A stretch of DNA of 54,460 nucleotides from CAYLJJ01 sp964384025 (GTDB taxonomy: Bacteria > Myxococcota_A > Bradymonadia > UBA7976 > UBA1532), in NCBI GenBank assembly GCA_964384025.1, contig CAYLJJ010000036.1, positions 1 through 54,460 of the forward strand, in the 5' to 3' direction. Shown piece by piece: positions 33,667 through 42,221 of the stretch (position 1 is the stretch's first letter; the number at the start of each line of letters is the position of its first letter). Both the position numbers and the translations under genes were made by a program. The notes under the pieces were generated by a model. The model worked only from the letters and a program-made list of their open reading frames with translations. It did no database searches and had not been told where the DNA came from.

Positions 33667-35487
33667 GTGCGAGCTTTCCTTCAACTGGCAAAAGCGGGGG
33701 GCCTGCTCTTCGATGGCGCCATCGGCACCTTGCTTTATGAGCGAGGGATCTACCTCAACCGCTGCTTTGAGGAGATCAGCCTCAGCCAACCAGGGCTGAT
33801 CAAGAGCATCCATGAAGACTATCTGAGAGCTGGAGCCCAGGTCCTCACCAGCAACACTTTTGGGGCCAACCGCTTTAAGCTCAAGCGCCACGGTCTGGAG
33901 GCGCAAGCTGAGGCGATCAACCGGGCGGGGATCTGCCTCGCTCAGGAGGTCGCCGGAGGGCGTGCCTATGTCGCCGCCAGCATCGGTCCTACTGGGATCG
34001 GCCTGGATGATCTGGTCCGCCCTGAAGGGCTTAAGGCAAAAGAGGCCCTCAGGGAACAGCTCATTTGGGTCTTGGATTCAGGAGCTGATGTGCTGCTCTT
34101 TGAGACCTTTGGGGTCCTACAGGAGCTGGAGATGGCGGTGCGCCTCGCCAAGGAGCTGACCGATCGTCCCGTCATCGCCCTTTATCGGTTCCAGGAGACA
34201 GGGCGAGGTTCTGAGGGACAAACCCCTCAGAAGGTGGCTGAGCGCCTCTGTGAGGCGGGAGCGGAGATCATCGGAGCCAACTGTGGGGGAGGGCCGGAGC
34301 TGATGTTTCGTGTCGCGCCAGGGATGATTCGGGATCGTCCGGTGATGGTCCAGGGCAACGCTGGACGCCCAGAGATGATCGAGGATCGCACGGTCTATGT
34401 AGCCAACCCAGAGTATTTTGGGGTCTATGCACGCCGCCTCCTCAAGGCGGGGATCAAGGTGATTGGGGGCTGCTGTGGGACTGGCCCAGAGCATATCCGA
34501 CGGATGTCCAACGCCACCCGTATGATGAGCGTCGATGCTCCTCCTCAGCCTCGGTTGGAGCTGCCATTGGCAGACTCAGGAGCGGCCACTCTGTTAGCGG
34601 AGCGCTCCAAGCTGGGGGCGAAGCTGGTTGCTGGTGAGTTTGTCAGCAGCGTAGAGCTCAACCCTCCCATCGGTTTTGATCTCCGCAAGAGGATCAGAGC
34701 CGCTGAGGTTCTGAAGGAGTTTGGGGTCACCAATATCAACATCGCTGATGGACCTCGTGCCAGCCTACGCATGGGGAACTTGGCGATGGCTCAGCAGATC
34801 CTGACAGCGACGGGGCTCCCTCCGCTGCTCCATGTTTGCTGCCGAGATCGCAACTTCCTGGGCCTCCAGGCTCACCTCTTGGCGGCGCATGTCCTCGGCA
34901 TCCGTGATCTGGTTGTGATCACCGGTGATCCCCCCAAGATGGGTCCCTATCCTCATGCGACTGGGGTCTATGATGTAGACAGCCTGGGTTTGCTGAGCGT
35001 GATCCGCGACTTTAATCGAGGTATTGATCCAGCAGGTAAGAAGATGCCTGATCATACGGCCTTCCTCAGCGCAACCGGAGCTGAGCCTGCTGCCATCGAC
35101 TATGACCGAGAGCTGCGTCGCTTGGAGATGAAGCGAGCGGCAGGGGCTGATCTGCTCCTGACTCAACCCGTCTATGATCCTCTAAAGGTGGAGCGCTTTC
35201 TGGATGACATCGCCCATATGAACCTGCCTGTGATGCTGGGTCTCTGCCCCCTCGCCAGCCTACGCAATGCTCTCTTCTTGGATAAAAATGTCCCTGGCAT
35301 GTCTGTACCCCAGGGGATCCTGGAGAGGATGAGAGAGGCTGATGAGCGGGGCGAGGGGCAGGCGGAGGGGATCAAGATCGCCCGAGAGGCGCTCTCTGCG
35401 GTGAGAGAGCGGGTCCAGGGTGCCTATATCATGCCCCCTTTCGGTCGCTATCGGGTCGCGATGAAGGTTCTAGAGGGCTTTATCTAG
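33667..35487 (+). CDS. Bifunctional homocysteine S-methyltransferase / methylenetetrahydrofolate reductase
   Basis: 606 aa from a GTG start (GGGAG upstream). Residues 1-~290: cobalamin-independent homocysteine methyltransferase domain with Zn ligands C206 (GANCGGG) and C269-C270 (IGGCCGTGPEH). Residues ~310-606: FAD-dependent MTHFR TIM barrel, with FVSSVELNPP, INIADGPRAS, VITGDPPKMG and LLLTQPVYDP. The fusion corresponds to B. subtilis YitJ and links reduction of CH2-THF to methionine formation. It stands alone. The methyl donor of the first domain is uncertain. Confidence 0.93.
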   Translation: MRAFLQLAKAGGLLFDGAIGTLLYERGIYLNRCFEEISLSQPGLIKSIHEDYLRAGAQVLTSNTFGANRFKLKRHGLEAQAEAINRAGICLAQEVAGGRAYVAASIGPTGIGLDDLVRPEGLKAKEALREQLIWVLDSGADVLLFETFGVLQELEMAVRLAKELTDRPVIALYRFQETGRGSEGQTPQKVAERLCEAGAEIIGANCGGGPELMFRVAPGMIRDRPVMVQGNAGRPEMIEDRTVYVANPEYFGVYARRLLKAGIKVIGGCCGTGPEHIRRMSNATRMMSVDAPPQPRLELPLADSGAATLLAERSKLGAKLVAGEFVSSVELNPPIGFDLRKRIRAAEVLKEFGVTNINIADGPRASLRMGNLAMAQQILTATGLPPLLHVCCRDRNFLGLQAHLLAAHVLGIRDLVVITGDPPKMGPYPHATGVYDVDSLGLLSVIRDFNRGIDPAGKKMPDHTAFLSATGAEPAAIDYDRELRRLEMKRAAGADLLLTQPVYDPLKVERFLDDIAHMNLPVMLGLCPLASLRNALFLDKNVPGMSVPQGILERMREADERGEGQAEGIKIAREALSAVRERVQGAYIMPPFGRYRVAMKVLEGFI

Positions 35488-35489
35488 AC

Positions 35490-35506
35490 CCTTCTTGAAG
35501 AGAAGG
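35490..35506. terminator. Hairpin between convergent genes
   Basis: CCTTCT-TGAAG-AGAAGG, a 6-bp perfect stem immediately after the MTHFR fusion stop and before the stop of the oppositely oriented histidine kinase. Bidirectional terminator candidate; T-run weak. Confidence 0.45.
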
Positions 35507-35522
35507 AAGCAAACAGCAGATC

Positions 35523-37199
35523 TCAGGCCCGATAGCTGGACCTTTGCTTGACCACCAAGGGCCGATCTGCCTCACCCAGAGGAAGCTCGAGCAGGAAACG
35601 GCTGCCTATCTGATCACTCTCCACGCTCATCTTTCCACCGTGAGCCTCGATGATGTTGTAGGAGATGGAGAGCCCCAATCCCGTTCCCTCTCCGATATCT
35701 TTAGTCGTGAAAAAGGGCTCAAAGATGCGGCTTTGAAGTTCGACCGGGATCCCCCCACAGTCATCACGGAAGATGATCAAGATCCCCTCCTCCAGCTTCT
35801 GACTGATGATCTCCAGCTCTCCCCACCCTTTGGCCGCTTGAGCCGCGTTGACGATCAGGTTGATAAAAACCTGCTCAAGCTGGTTGGGGAGGCAGTAGAT
35901 CGCACAGGAGGAGAAGGAGCGCTTGATCTCCAACTTATATTTCCATTTGCTCTCGGTGAGCAGGATCGCGCGCTCCAGGAGTTCTTGAAGATCAGCTTGA
36001 GAGGCAGTAGAGCTGTCTGGGTGAGCGAAGCTGCGTAGACCGGAGACGATGCGCTCTACCCGCGTGACTCCCTCCTTCATCTCTTTCAACATGAGGGAGA
36101 CATCCTCGCGCAGCTCGTTGAGTTCCAAGCATCTCTCCAGGTTCTGGGCCTTATGAAGGGCTTGGGGATTTTGAGCTGCGCTCCGCCAAGCTTCAATGAG
36201 CTGGAGCAGATCATCGAAGTATCCCTCTGCGTGCCTGAGGTTCGATTTGACATAGGAGATGGGGTTATTGATCTCATGCCCCACCCCAGCTGCTAGGATC
36301 CCCAAGGAGGCCATCTTCTCAGCGCTCAATAGGCGGCGCTCCAGCTGTCTACGTTCACTGATATCAGCGAAGAAGAGCAGGTACTGCTGCTCTCGAAAAG
36401 GACTGATGCGCAGATCAAAGAGGCGTCCACCCAACTTCCAATCCAGGTGCTGTTCAGCTCTCACCGGTCCAGAGAGAGCTGCTTTGAGGATTTTTTGCTG
36501 TGATTTTGAGAGGGGTAGAGACTCCCAAAGGAGCTGTCCAGGCTGGGCCCCAAAGCGCTCTCTGAAGCGAAGGTTGCAGGCCAAAAGCCTAAACTTTCTA
36601 TCCACCACCACGAGAGGATCGCTGACTGTATCGATCACCTGCTCTGAGAAGGCGCGTTGGGCCTTAAGGTGACCGAGAAGAGCAGCATTTTCCAAGAGAT
36701 AGCCAGCATGCCCCATCAAGGCGGAGATAAAGTTGATATCCTGTCGAGAGAAAGGCTCCTCATCCACCTTATGGGTCACATTGACGACCCCGATCACTTG
36801 ACCCTTGAGGAGGATCGGCACGGTGAGGGACATCGGCTGGGCTCCCAGATCATGACCATCAGGGATGAACTCTCGAAGATCGCTGCCCTCCAAGCGGCTG
36901 TGATCGTCGATAAAGAGGGGTTTTCCCAGACGCGCACAGCTTCCCGCGATTCCCTCGCCGATGCGAGGCCGAACCTCAGAGATGATCTCCAAGGGCAGCC
37001 CAAGGGCGGCCTTCATCTCCAAGACCCCCTCTTCCCAATTCACCCACAACAGAGAGACTCGGCGACAGTTCAGCTCCCGAGCCAGGATCTCAATAAGAGT
37101 TTGAAGGCTATCCTGATCGCTGGAGAGGGTGCTGAGCAGCTGAGCTGCCACTTCCAGCGCAAGCTGTCTTCTACTGATCTGCTCTTTTGAAGTGTTCAT
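35523..37199 (-). CDS. Soluble GAF-PAS sensor histidine kinase
   Basis: 558 aa, no TM helix. GAF domain ~20-175 (SLLWVNWEEG … PRIGEGIAGSCAR … VPILLKGQVIGVVNV), PAS-like ~180-283, HisKA with H308 (ILAAGVGHEINNP), and HATPase with NLIVNAAQAA, DDCGGIP and GTGLGLSIS. The H-box GHEINNP is of the NtrB-like subgroup. No response regulator is adjacent. It follows cpoB by 40 bp on the same strand, possibly by read-through. Confidence 0.92.
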   Translation of the reverse strand: MNTSKEQISRRQLALEVAAQLLSTLSSDQDSLQTLIEILARELNCRRVSLLWVNWEEGVLEMKAALGLPLEIISEVRPRIGEGIAGSCARLGKPLFIDDHSRLEGSDLREFIPDGHDLGAQPMSLTVPILLKGQVIGVVNVTHKVDEEPFSRQDINFISALMGHAGYLLENAALLGHLKAQRAFSEQVIDTVSDPLVVVDRKFRLLACNLRFRERFGAQPGQLLWESLPLSKSQQKILKAALSGPVRAEQHLDWKLGGRLFDLRISPFREQQYLLFFADISERRQLERRLLSAEKMASLGILAAGVGHEINNPISYVKSNLRHAEGYFDDLLQLIEAWRSAAQNPQALHKAQNLERCLELNELREDVSLMLKEMKEGVTRVERIVSGLRSFAHPDSSTASQADLQELLERAILLTESKWKYKLEIKRSFSSCAIYCLPNQLEQVFINLIVNAAQAAKGWGELEIISQKLEEGILIIFRDDCGGIPVELQSRIFEPFFTTKDIGEGTGLGLSISYNIIEAHGGKMSVESDQIGSRFLLELPLGEADRPLVVKQRSSYRA

Positions 37200-37239
37200 C
37201 TCTGAAAAGCGACAGAAACCCAGAGAAAAAGTGCTGCCT

Positions 37240-38010
37240 TCACCGACAGCTCTTTTTGCTGCTCTTTAGTTTCCTACGAGCGGCCCTGATCCGGTTGGAT
37301 TGAGGGTAATCAGCCAGAAGAGTTTCGAGGAAGGGGAGTGCATCTTTACAGCGACCCAATGCGATGAAATTGTCATGCATTAAGAGGAGGGCGTCATCCA
37401 CCTTGTCTCCCTGGGGGTATTTTTTCATTATAAGTTGAAGGCTACGGATTGAGCCTGCATGATCCAGCTCAATATAGAGGCACTCTGCTAAAAGATAGAG
37501 GCTGTTGTCTGCGCGGCCCTTCTTGGGGAATTTTCGAGCATAGGTTGAGAAGGCGCGGATCGCCTCCCTGCAATCACCCGTTTTCTTGCTCTCCCAGCCA
37601 AAACGGTAGAGATCATCAGCAGACTCAGGCAGCGGGGGAGCACCTGGAGGAAGAGGCAGCTCTGGGATACCGCTCTCGTTCTGGGCTTTGGCTTGACTGG
37701 CCTCCTCTAGTTTCCCCTGTAGCCCGGCGATCTCTTGGCGGAGCTGCTCAATAAGCACTCCAGAGTCTGCGCTGTTGCTGCGGAGCGCAGAGATCGCCTC
37801 GTTCACCTTAGTTTCAAGGGTGATAAAGCGCTGGATGATCCCTTGAAGATCCGTGCTGAGCTGCTTTTTGCGTTGGTGTTGGGCTTCAGCGACCTGCTCA
37901 AGGCGTCCCTCAAGGGCCTTGATATCGGCCTTCATCTCCTGACCTTTCCAGTAGGAGACGCAGCCGTTTAAGCAAAGCAACAGCAGGCTGAAGAAGAGCA
38001 GGCGGGGCAT
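37240..38010 (-). CDS. cpoB: CpoB/YbgF-like Tol-Pal-associated lipoprotein
   Basis: 256 aa. Lipobox LNGC (Cys17), then an N-terminal coiled coil (~23-115), a Pro-rich hinge, and a C-terminal TPR-like domain (~130-250: DLYRFGWESKKTGDCREAI … SLYLLAECLY … KDALPFLETLLADYPQSN). This architecture is that of CpoB/YbgF, which coordinates Tol with cell-wall synthesis; E. coli CpoB is soluble, whereas a lipid anchor is predicted here. Its ATG overlaps the pal stop (TGATG). Confidence 0.82.
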   Translation of the reverse strand: MPRLLFFSLLLLCLNGCVSYWKGQEMKADIKALEGRLEQVAEAQHQRKKQLSTDLQGIIQRFITLETKVNEAISALRSNSADSGVLIEQLRQEIAGLQGKLEEASQAKAQNESGIPELPLPPGAPPLPESADDLYRFGWESKKTGDCREAIRAFSTYARKFPKKGRADNSLYLLAECLYIELDHAGSIRSLQLIMKKYPQGDKVDDALLLMHDNFIALGRCKDALPFLETLLADYPQSNRIRAARRKLKSSKKSCR

Positions 38011-38780
38011 CAGCGAGGAACAAACTCAGCGCGGCGGTTCTGGCTCCAGGAGCGCTCACCGCTGCCATGGGCTGCAGGGCGCTCCTCGCCCCAACTGCGA
38101 GTCTCTAGGCGACCACGCTTGATCCCCTTATTCCTGAGGTAGCGGCTGACGGTGTTGGCGCGGCGCTCACCCAGAGCGAGGTTATAAGCCTCTGAGCCGC
38201 GCTCGTCACAGTGTCCTTCGATGACAAGCTCACCAGCGTTGGGGTCCATCATACACTCTGCGACGCCGTTCAGCTTGTCGCGTTGACTTCGGAGGATGTT
38301 GTAGCGATCAAAGGAGAAGAAGATAGCTTCGCCACAGCGGACAACCTTCTTCTCACAGGAACCTGCGACGCACTCCGATCCATCGGGGCAGTTTGGATTG
38401 TCAGCGCCCTGGCCGCACTCCGGCTTCTGGATACAGCTGCCTCCGCTACAGTAGGTGTTGCCTTGGCAATCAGCATTGCCTAAACATTCTGCGCCGCACT
38501 CATTATCGCGGCAGACCTGGCGTCCTGAGCAGGGGAGATTGGGATCACAGTAGCCTATTTTGCGTTGGCACTTGCCAGCAGAGCAGGCATAGCCTGCTCC
38601 CTTCTTACTGCAATGGCTGCTGTCCCGGCACTCTTGGCAGAGTTTGTTTACGCAGAACTCACCTTTCTCCTCACAGTGCTCGTCATTCTCGCACTTGGGA
38701 TAGGTGGGGCCACAGCCAATGGCGAGGAGTGCTACCCCGGCAAAGAGGGCGGAGAGCAAGAGTCCAGGCTTACAGTCCAT
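38010..38780 (-). CDS. pal: Pal-type OmpA lipoprotein with a Cys-rich spacer
   Basis: 256 aa from the ATG at 38780 (a TTG three codons earlier is possible). Lipobox LAIGC at ~Cys23. Then ~120 residues hold more than 20 Cys in repeated C-x(n)-C units of Dickkopf/EGF-like spacing (e.g. CENDEHCEEKGEFCVNKLC). The C-terminal ~105 residues are a Pal-type OmpA domain (IFFSFDRYNIL, VIEGHCDERGSEAYNLALGE, RRAEFVPR) that binds peptidoglycan. Paired with cpoB. A disulfide-rich spacer inside Pal is unusual and may extend its reach or bind a partner. Confidence 0.85.
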   Translation of the reverse strand: MDCKPGLLLSALFAGVALLAIGCGPTYPKCENDEHCEEKGEFCVNKLCQECRDSSHCSKKGAGYACSAGKCQRKIGYCDPNLPCSGRQVCRDNECGAECLGNADCQGNTYCSGGSCIQKPECGQGADNPNCPDGSECVAGSCEKKVVRCGEAIFFSFDRYNILRSQRDKLNGVAECMMDPNAGELVIEGHCDERGSEAYNLALGERRANTVSRYLRNKGIKRGRLETRSWGEERPAAHGSGERSWSQNRRAEFVPR

Positions 38781-38878
38781 GGTTCTCAATCCATCGGGAT
38801 GTTGTGGGTCTAGAGCTTGGCGACGCTAGATCAAGGCGAGGGCCTTGTCAACTGCCCTCCCGACGGTTAAATGGAGGA

Positions 38879-39550
38879 GTGTCTCGTATCCTCCCTCTTC
38901 TATTTCTTGTAGCTTGTGCTCCTGAGAGGAGTTCCCCTTCGCTCTCTCTCCTAGAGACTTGGCCAAAAGAGGGAGGGCAACTCCCAGCGGCTGAGTATGT
39001 ACAGCTTCAGTTTGATCATCACCTTCACCCAGACAGCGCTTGGTCTCAAACAGCTCGCCTTCGATCGGGTGAGCTGCGCTTCAATTTGGAGATCCTCTAT
39101 GATCCTCTAAAGAGAGCCCTCCTTCTGCGTCCTCCACAGGGCTTTAGACCCAACTTAGCCTACACCTTAACACTCTCAGAGGGTCTTAGATCCTCTGAGG
39201 GATACCACCTGAACGCGCTCTTTGAGTTGAACTTTCTGGCCCTTCCTGCCGCTGCTCGACCTCGACCAGTGTCGGTTGAGTTTGAGGATCTACGTCCTCT
39301 CTTTGAGCAGCGCTGTGGCTGCCATGGTCCTGAACCTTTGCTCTCTCCGGAGCTGCGCCCAGAGTATATCCTGGAGAAAGCAGCGCAGCGTGGTGAGGGG
39401 CTCTTGATCAGCCCTGGTCGCCCTCTTCACAGCCTCCTGTTTCTGCGTCTCCTGGAGGATTGGCCTCAGCGAGGGGCGCTTATGCCCCCAGATGGCCCCC
39501 TCTCTGAAGGAGAGATTCGCCAAGTTTTGGACTGGATCAGAGGGCTCTGA
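38879..39550 (+). CDS. Lipoprotein with Ig-like domain and a degenerate cytochrome-c-like domain
   Basis: 223 aa from the GTG at 38879 (MSRILPLLFLVAC, short signal with Cys at 13); the upstream open frame is antisense to pal and is not coding. Residues ~25-110 resemble a Big_5-type Ig-like domain (…LRFNLEILYDPLKRALLLRPPQGF … LAYTLTLSEGL). Residues ~130-223 resemble a planctomycete-type cytochrome c module, but the heme motif reads C-G-C-H, one residue short of CxxCH. Convergent with, and overlapping by 14 bp, the tatD gene. Confidence 0.65.
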   Translation: MSRILPLLFLVACAPERSSPSLSLLETWPKEGGQLPAAEYVQLQFDHHLHPDSAWSQTARLRSGELRFNLEILYDPLKRALLLRPPQGFRPNLAYTLTLSEGLRSSEGYHLNALFELNFLALPAAARPRPVSVEFEDLRPLFEQRCGCHGPEPLLSPELRPEYILEKAAQRGEGLLISPGRPLHSLLFLRLLEDWPQRGALMPPDGPLSEGEIRQVLDWIRGL

Positions 39551-40307
39551 GTTGGAATAGGCGCCTTGTATTCTCGCAGGTGAGGCGCGCGAGCGCTTCA
39601 TAGCTCAGCCCCTTGAGTTCGGCCATCTTACGAGCTGTATGAACCACATAGGCGGGCTCGTTACGGCGACCTCGACGTGGAGTTGGAGCCAGGAAGGGAG
39701 CGTCGGTCTCTACCAAGAGGCGATCATCAGGGACAAGGAGCAGGGCTTCTCTAAGCGCCTCCGCCTTCTTAAAAGTCAACACCCCCGAAAAGGAGAGATG
39801 GTAGCCCAAAGAGAGGGCTCGCTCCGCCTCAGCGGGGCCTCCCGTGAAGCAGTGGAGCACCCCTCCAGCCCTCAGAGGGATCTGAGCCATAATCTCAAAG
39901 GCCTCCTCAAAGGCATCGCGGATATGCACCACCACCGGCAAGCTACGCTCTCTCGCAGCCTCCAACATCCGCCGAAACACAGCTCGCTGGCGCTCTCGAG
40001 GAGAATGATCATAGTAATAGTCCAAACCGATCTCTCCCACCGCGAGGATCTGGGGCGCTCGCCAAAGAGCCTCCCAACAGGGCCACTCCTCCTCCTGAAA
40101 GCTGCGAGCTTCATGGGGATGGACTCCTGCTGTGGCGGAGATCTGCGGGTGAGTCTTGGCCAACTCCAAGGCTTGCTCAGAGGAGGCAAGATCGATCCCA
40201 ATGCTGATGATATGCTCTACTCCAGCGGCCTCCGCCCGCTCCAAAACCTGGGGCAGATCTTCTCCAAAGCGATCAAAATTTAGATGGGCGTGGCTGTCGA
40301 TGATCAT
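39537..40307 (-). CDS. tatD: TatD-family metal-dependent DNase
   Basis: 256 aa from ATG 40307 (AAGGAG upstream). Metal ligands in order: IDSHAHLNF, the Glu of GEIGLDYYYDHS, VVVHIRDA, VLHCFTGG and LVETDAPFLAP, then the RRGRRNEPAYV segment. All are conserved, so an active 3'-5' exonuclease/TIM-barrel hydrolase is expected. Its start codon shares an 8-bp palindrome with the start of the opposite-strand lipoprotein gene. Confidence 0.94.
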   Translation of the reverse strand: MIIDSHAHLNFDRFGEDLPQVLERAEAAGVEHIISIGIDLASSEQALELAKTHPQISATAGVHPHEARSFQEEEWPCWEALWRAPQILAVGEIGLDYYYDHSPRERQRAVFRRMLEAARERSLPVVVHIRDAFEEAFEIMAQIPLRAGGVLHCFTGGPAEAERALSLGYHLSFSGVLTFKKAEALREALLLVPDDRLLVETDAPFLAPTPRRGRRNEPAYVVHTARKMAELKGLSYEALARLTCENTRRLFQLRAL

Positions 40308-40716
40308 CCTGATCTCCTTTTCTTGTGCGCCTGCGGAGCCTGAATGTGAAGGCCCCAAATGTCGGCAGAATACTCTAATCCTCTGCGCTGAGGAGGGAGA
40401 GGAGATCGAAGAGCCCTGTGGAGAGCTGCGCTGCGCCGCTGACGCTCCTATCCCTCAATGTGTCCCCAGCAGCGCCTTACCCTGTAATGGAGCGCCTCCT
40501 CGCTGCCGAAATGGCCTGCTCTTGAGCTGCTCTGAATCAGCGGGGTATTGGCTAGAGTCCTCCTGTGAAGAGGGGGCGATCTGCGTTGGTGAGGGGGAGT
40601 GTATGCCTATGGAGGAGGTCCACTGTAGCTCCGAGGCTTGGTCTGAACTCTGCGTGGAGAACCAGCGAGTGATCTGTGATGAGGGCCGCCTCAGGGGGAT
40701 TCCTCAGGAGTGTTAA
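40300..40716 (+). CDS. Small Cys-rich lipoprotein
   Basis: 138 aa from the ATG at 40300. The reading M-I-I-L-I-S-F-S-C gives a lipobox but a very short signal. The codons just upstream (KRSKFRWAWLS) would make a better signal, yet no in-frame ATG/GTG/TTG is close; the next is at 40207. The mature part has ~20 Cys in repeated E-x-C and C-x(5-8)-C spacings (CSESAGYWLESSCEEGAIC), similar in style to the Cys-rich spacer of Pal. Overlaps tatD at the start (divergent) and the thioesterase gene at the end (convergent, 26 bp). Confidence 0.55.
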   Translation: MIILISFSCAPAEPECEGPKCRQNTLILCAEEGEEIEEPCGELRCAADAPIPQCVPSSALPCNGAPPRCRNGLLLSCSESAGYWLESSCEEGAICVGEGECMPMEEVHCSSEAWSELCVENQRVICDEGRLRGIPQEC

Positions 40717-41113
40717 AGAGTTCACAAAGAAGCTTGGGTAAGCGCTGAGGCCGCCCCGAAGAGTCTAGGCAGGCGAGGACCACCTCCCCCTCACAGAGCA
40801 GACGCGCGCCCTCAAAGACACGATGTTCAACCCAGAGGCGAGCAGCGCTGGCTTTCTGAAACAGGGCCTCTACCCTGAGCAGCTCATCGTAGTGGGCAGG
40901 GGCTCGATAGCGAATCTTCAGCTCAACCACTGCCAAAAGCTTCCCCTCAGCTTCCATCCTCGCGTGGGTATAGCCCAACTCACGGAGCTTCTCGACACGA
41001 GCCTGTTCACACCAGATTGTGTAGACGCTGTGGTGGGCAACGCCCATGGGGTCACAATCTGAATAGCGCACTCGAACTTGAAGACCTCCCAGGGAATACG
41101 AGCCCTCAGGCAT
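40691..41113 (-). CDS. YbgC/FadM-type acyl-CoA thioesterase
   Basis: 140 aa hotdog-fold protein. Catalytic region YSDCDPMGVAHHSVYTIW (D19/D21 and H27/H28) aligns with the D-x-D/G-x-V-x-H motif of 4HBT thioesterases, followed by the long helix EQARVEKLRELG. The family hydrolyses acyl-CoA or acyl-ACP thioesters; ybgC is commonly near tol-pal, and pal/cpoB lie 2 kb away. Overlaps the upstream gene by 8 bp. Confidence 0.85.
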   Translation of the reverse strand: MPEGSYSLGGLQVRVRYSDCDPMGVAHHSVYTIWCEQARVEKLRELGYTHARMEAEGKLLAVVELKIRYRAPAHYDELLRVEALFQKASAARLWVEHRVFEGARLLCEGEVVLACLDSSGRPQRLPKLLCELFNTPEESP

Positions 41114-41762
41114 GATGTAGTCGCCAAGCTCCTCGGGGGTTACTCAGCTCATCATCGACATCTAAAACCCCCTCAAGGCGCTCAACGCGGTAGAGAGGCG
41201 CGCTCTCGCTGGCCCGAAAGAAGCCACCATCAACCGGGTGGAAATGATCGCAGACCATACGAGCGCTGAGAGAGAAAGCTGCTCCCTGGGCCGCAGCCTG
41301 CTGCCCTGAGTTGAAGAGGACTTGGATCTCTGGGAGATCAAAGGCTTGCATCCCCTCGGTGATCACCCGCGTCTCCTCTTTATAGATCCCCACCATCAGG
41401 TGGAAAAGGCTGGTGGGATCTTGGGGCCGCAGGCCCCCCAGGCTATCAGGCACCAGCGCGACCATACCGGGCTCCACCAGGATCCCCAGGGCACCTTTTA
41501 GGAAAGCGTCGCGAGCGAGCCGCACCGCCTCTTGAGCCCAGCGCCGAGCGCCAGGTTCCTCAAACTCTACCTCCGCCTGAAGCACCACACGGTGTTGGAT
41601 GAGGGCCTCCAGTTGAGAAGGGCTCATCGCCTCTGTGGCGCTGAGGCGCAGGAGATCTGCGGCCAGATCAGGATCAGGGGGAGCCAAGTGAAGCTCCAGT
41701 GGTGATTTCAGGACAGGGGGCTTGTTCCAGGGGCCCGCGATGGTCAGGATGATTCGACCCAT
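41106..41762 (-). CDS. Conserved-looking cytosolic protein of unknown function
   Basis: 218 aa from the ATG at 41762 (an ATG at 41795 would overlap the promoter of the divergent gene). Starts MGRIILTIAGPW and is mixed alpha/beta with no signal or TM. Features: QHRVVLQAEVEFEEPGARRWAQEAVRLARDAF, a GILVEPGMVALVPDS strand pair, and Gln/Ala-rich LFNSGQQAAAQGAAFSLSARMVCDHFHPVDGGF. I do not recognise it; a DUF4261-like assignment was considered but is weak. It overlaps the thioesterase gene by 8 bp, so likely cotranscribed. Confidence 0.6.
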   Translation of the reverse strand: MGRIILTIAGPWNKPPVLKSPLELHLAPPDPDLAADLLRLSATEAMSPSQLEALIQHRVVLQAEVEFEEPGARRWAQEAVRLARDAFLKGALGILVEPGMVALVPDSLGGLRPQDPTSLFHLMVGIYKEETRVITEGMQAFDLPEIQVLFNSGQQAAAQGAAFSLSARMVCDHFHPVDGGFFRASESAPLYRVERLEGVLDVDDELSNPRGAWRLHHA

Positions 41763-41796
41763 GCCCCAAGATGACCAAAAGCGCGATAAAATCAAG

Positions 41797-42147
41797 ATGT
41801 CTCAGCAAAATCAGAAGAGAGTTCGCTATATCAAGCCCCTAGGCCCCCGCATCCTGGTGAGGCTGATCCACTCTGAGGATCGCAGCTCGGGAGGGCTCTA
41901 TCTACCCCAGGGTGCCAAGGAGGAGCAGGAGGAGGCGCAGTACGCCGAGGTAGTCGAGGTCGCCCGCGCTGAGTCTGGAGATGAGCCCTCTTTAGGGCGA
42001 AACGTCAGCGGTGTGCCCCTTGGCGCCTTTGTCCTCTTCCCCAAGCGAGAGGGTCTCCCAGTTCCCTGGGATGAGGATCTCCGCTTGGTGGAGGTCAAGA
42101 TGATCTACGCTGTGGTAGAGGAGGTTAAACCAGAGGCGTTACAATAG
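41797..42147 (+). CDS. GroES-like co-chaperonin paralogue
   Basis: 116 aa. The core follows GroES: IKPLGPRILVRLIHSEDRSSGGLYLPQGAKEE… opening with the P-L-x-R-V/I-L-V signature and the mobile-loop region (SSGGLYLP), then VVEVA, a capped segment where GroES has its roof, and VKMIYAVVEE at the end. No groEL lies beside it. Start uncertain: ATG 41797 or ATG 41761, neither with a strong RBS. It may be a second GroES or a GroES-fold protein of other use. Confidence 0.75.
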   Translation: MSQQNQKRVRYIKPLGPRILVRLIHSEDRSSGGLYLPQGAKEEQEEAQYAEVVEVARAESGDEPSLGRNVSGVPLGAFVLFPKREGLPVPWDEDLRLVEVKMIYAVVEEVKPEALQ

Positions 42148-42221
42148 CCCCGCTTCAAATTTAGAAACCCTCCTTCCACCCCATTCATCTGGAAGCCTAT
42201 TGACATTCTTCGGAGGATAAA

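Noticed and set aside
38393..38878. Long plus-strand open frame extending upstream of the cytochrome-like lipoprotein
   Set aside because: It is antisense to pal, has no family similarity, and the lipoprotein signal begins at the GTG at 38879.
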